Part shown: in pieces, positions 19,991 to 20,189 of the stretch | Layout of the letters: every line of letters begins with the position of its first letter | Numbering within the stretch: position 1 is the first letter of the stretch | Assembly: GCA_048213135.1 (NCBI GenBank) | Contig: AFZH01022038.1 | Span: forward strand, 1 to 20,189 | DNA length: 20,189 nucleotides | Direction of reading: 5' to 3' | Origin: Reclinomonas americana ATCC 50394 | Lineage: Eukaryota > Jakobida > Jakobea > Jakobida | The notes under the pieces: model-generated | Databases searched by the model: none | Told to the model about the DNA's origin: nothing | What the model saw: only the letters and a program-made list of their open reading frames with translations | Made by a program: the position numbers and the translations under genes

Positions 19991-20189
19991 ACTGAACGCG
20001 ATCGTCTCGCCTCCTCCTGCAAGCGATTGCGACTCGAAGTTTTCAGCGATCGCCATCGCTCTTCCAGCCAGCGGATCGCCGGCCCCCGTTCCCCCACCCG
20101 CGAGCGGAAGGGCCAACGAGTGGACTGGCGTTTTCTTACGTCGAGCAAGGCCAGCCATAAGACGACAAAGACCTTGGAGGGGACAATCA
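19991..20189. other. Downstream flank of CSA; no gene firmly supported
   Basis: The CSA 3' UTR should start here. On the - strand an open frame runs from the window edge through KVFVVLWLALLD and a basic stretch to a stop at 19792, overlapping the last two CSA exons; a GTAAGA donor-like site sits at about 20139. This could be the last exon of a convergent gene that starts beyond the window, or chance. Nothing in it is recognisable. Confidence 0.25.

Noticed and set aside
1-20189. tRNA, rRNA, CRISPR, transposon or terminal repeats
   Set aside because: I looked for cloverleaf A/B boxes, conserved rRNA cores, spaced direct repeats and transposase motifs and saw none.

Overview
This is a GC-rich (by eye), gene-dense stretch of nuclear DNA from a eukaryote, most likely a unicellular one. 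The genes are cut into many short exons by introns of about 40-135 nt. Most introns start GTGCGT, GTGAG, GTTGCG or similar and end CAG. TAG, TAA and TGA all end genes, so the code is standard. I see no bacterial operons, Shine-Dalgarno sites, tRNA, rRNA, CRISPR or transposon. The lineage cannot be fixed from this window. Almost every long single-frame ORF is only a read-through of an exon into an intron, so the gene models here were built by splicing: I required donor and acceptor phases to agree and the joined protein to make sense.

Layout: (1) 1-3870 +, an F-box protein with leucine-rich-repeat-like segments and a very acidic tail, 5' end outside the window. (2) 4030-10170 -, a protein of about 1,480 aa, about 27 exons, with an N-terminal macro domain, a coiled-coil middle and a GTPase-like domain of the very-large-inducible GTPase (VLIG)/RHD3-GB1 type whose nucleotide-binding motifs are degenerate. 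(3) 10338-12383 +, a 521-aa protein with a papain-order Cys/His/Asp triad, a candidate ubiquitin-type cysteine peptidase. (4) 12410-17853 -, DIS3/RRP44, the exosome ribonuclease, with an intact RNB centre, an eroded PIN centre and a C-terminal extension of about 207 aa. (5) 17913-19990 +, ERCC8/CSA, the WD40 substrate receptor of the CRL4 ubiquitin ligase in transcription-coupled repair.

Genes alternate strand, giving two convergent pairs (159 bp and 26 bp apart) and two divergent pairs (167 bp and 59 bp apart). Three genes touch ubiquitin biology (F-box, putative peptidase, CSA); the macro protein may read ADP-ribose; DIS3 is RNA decay. I infer no pathway from proximity alone. The most novel item is the macro domain-pseudoGTPase fusion.
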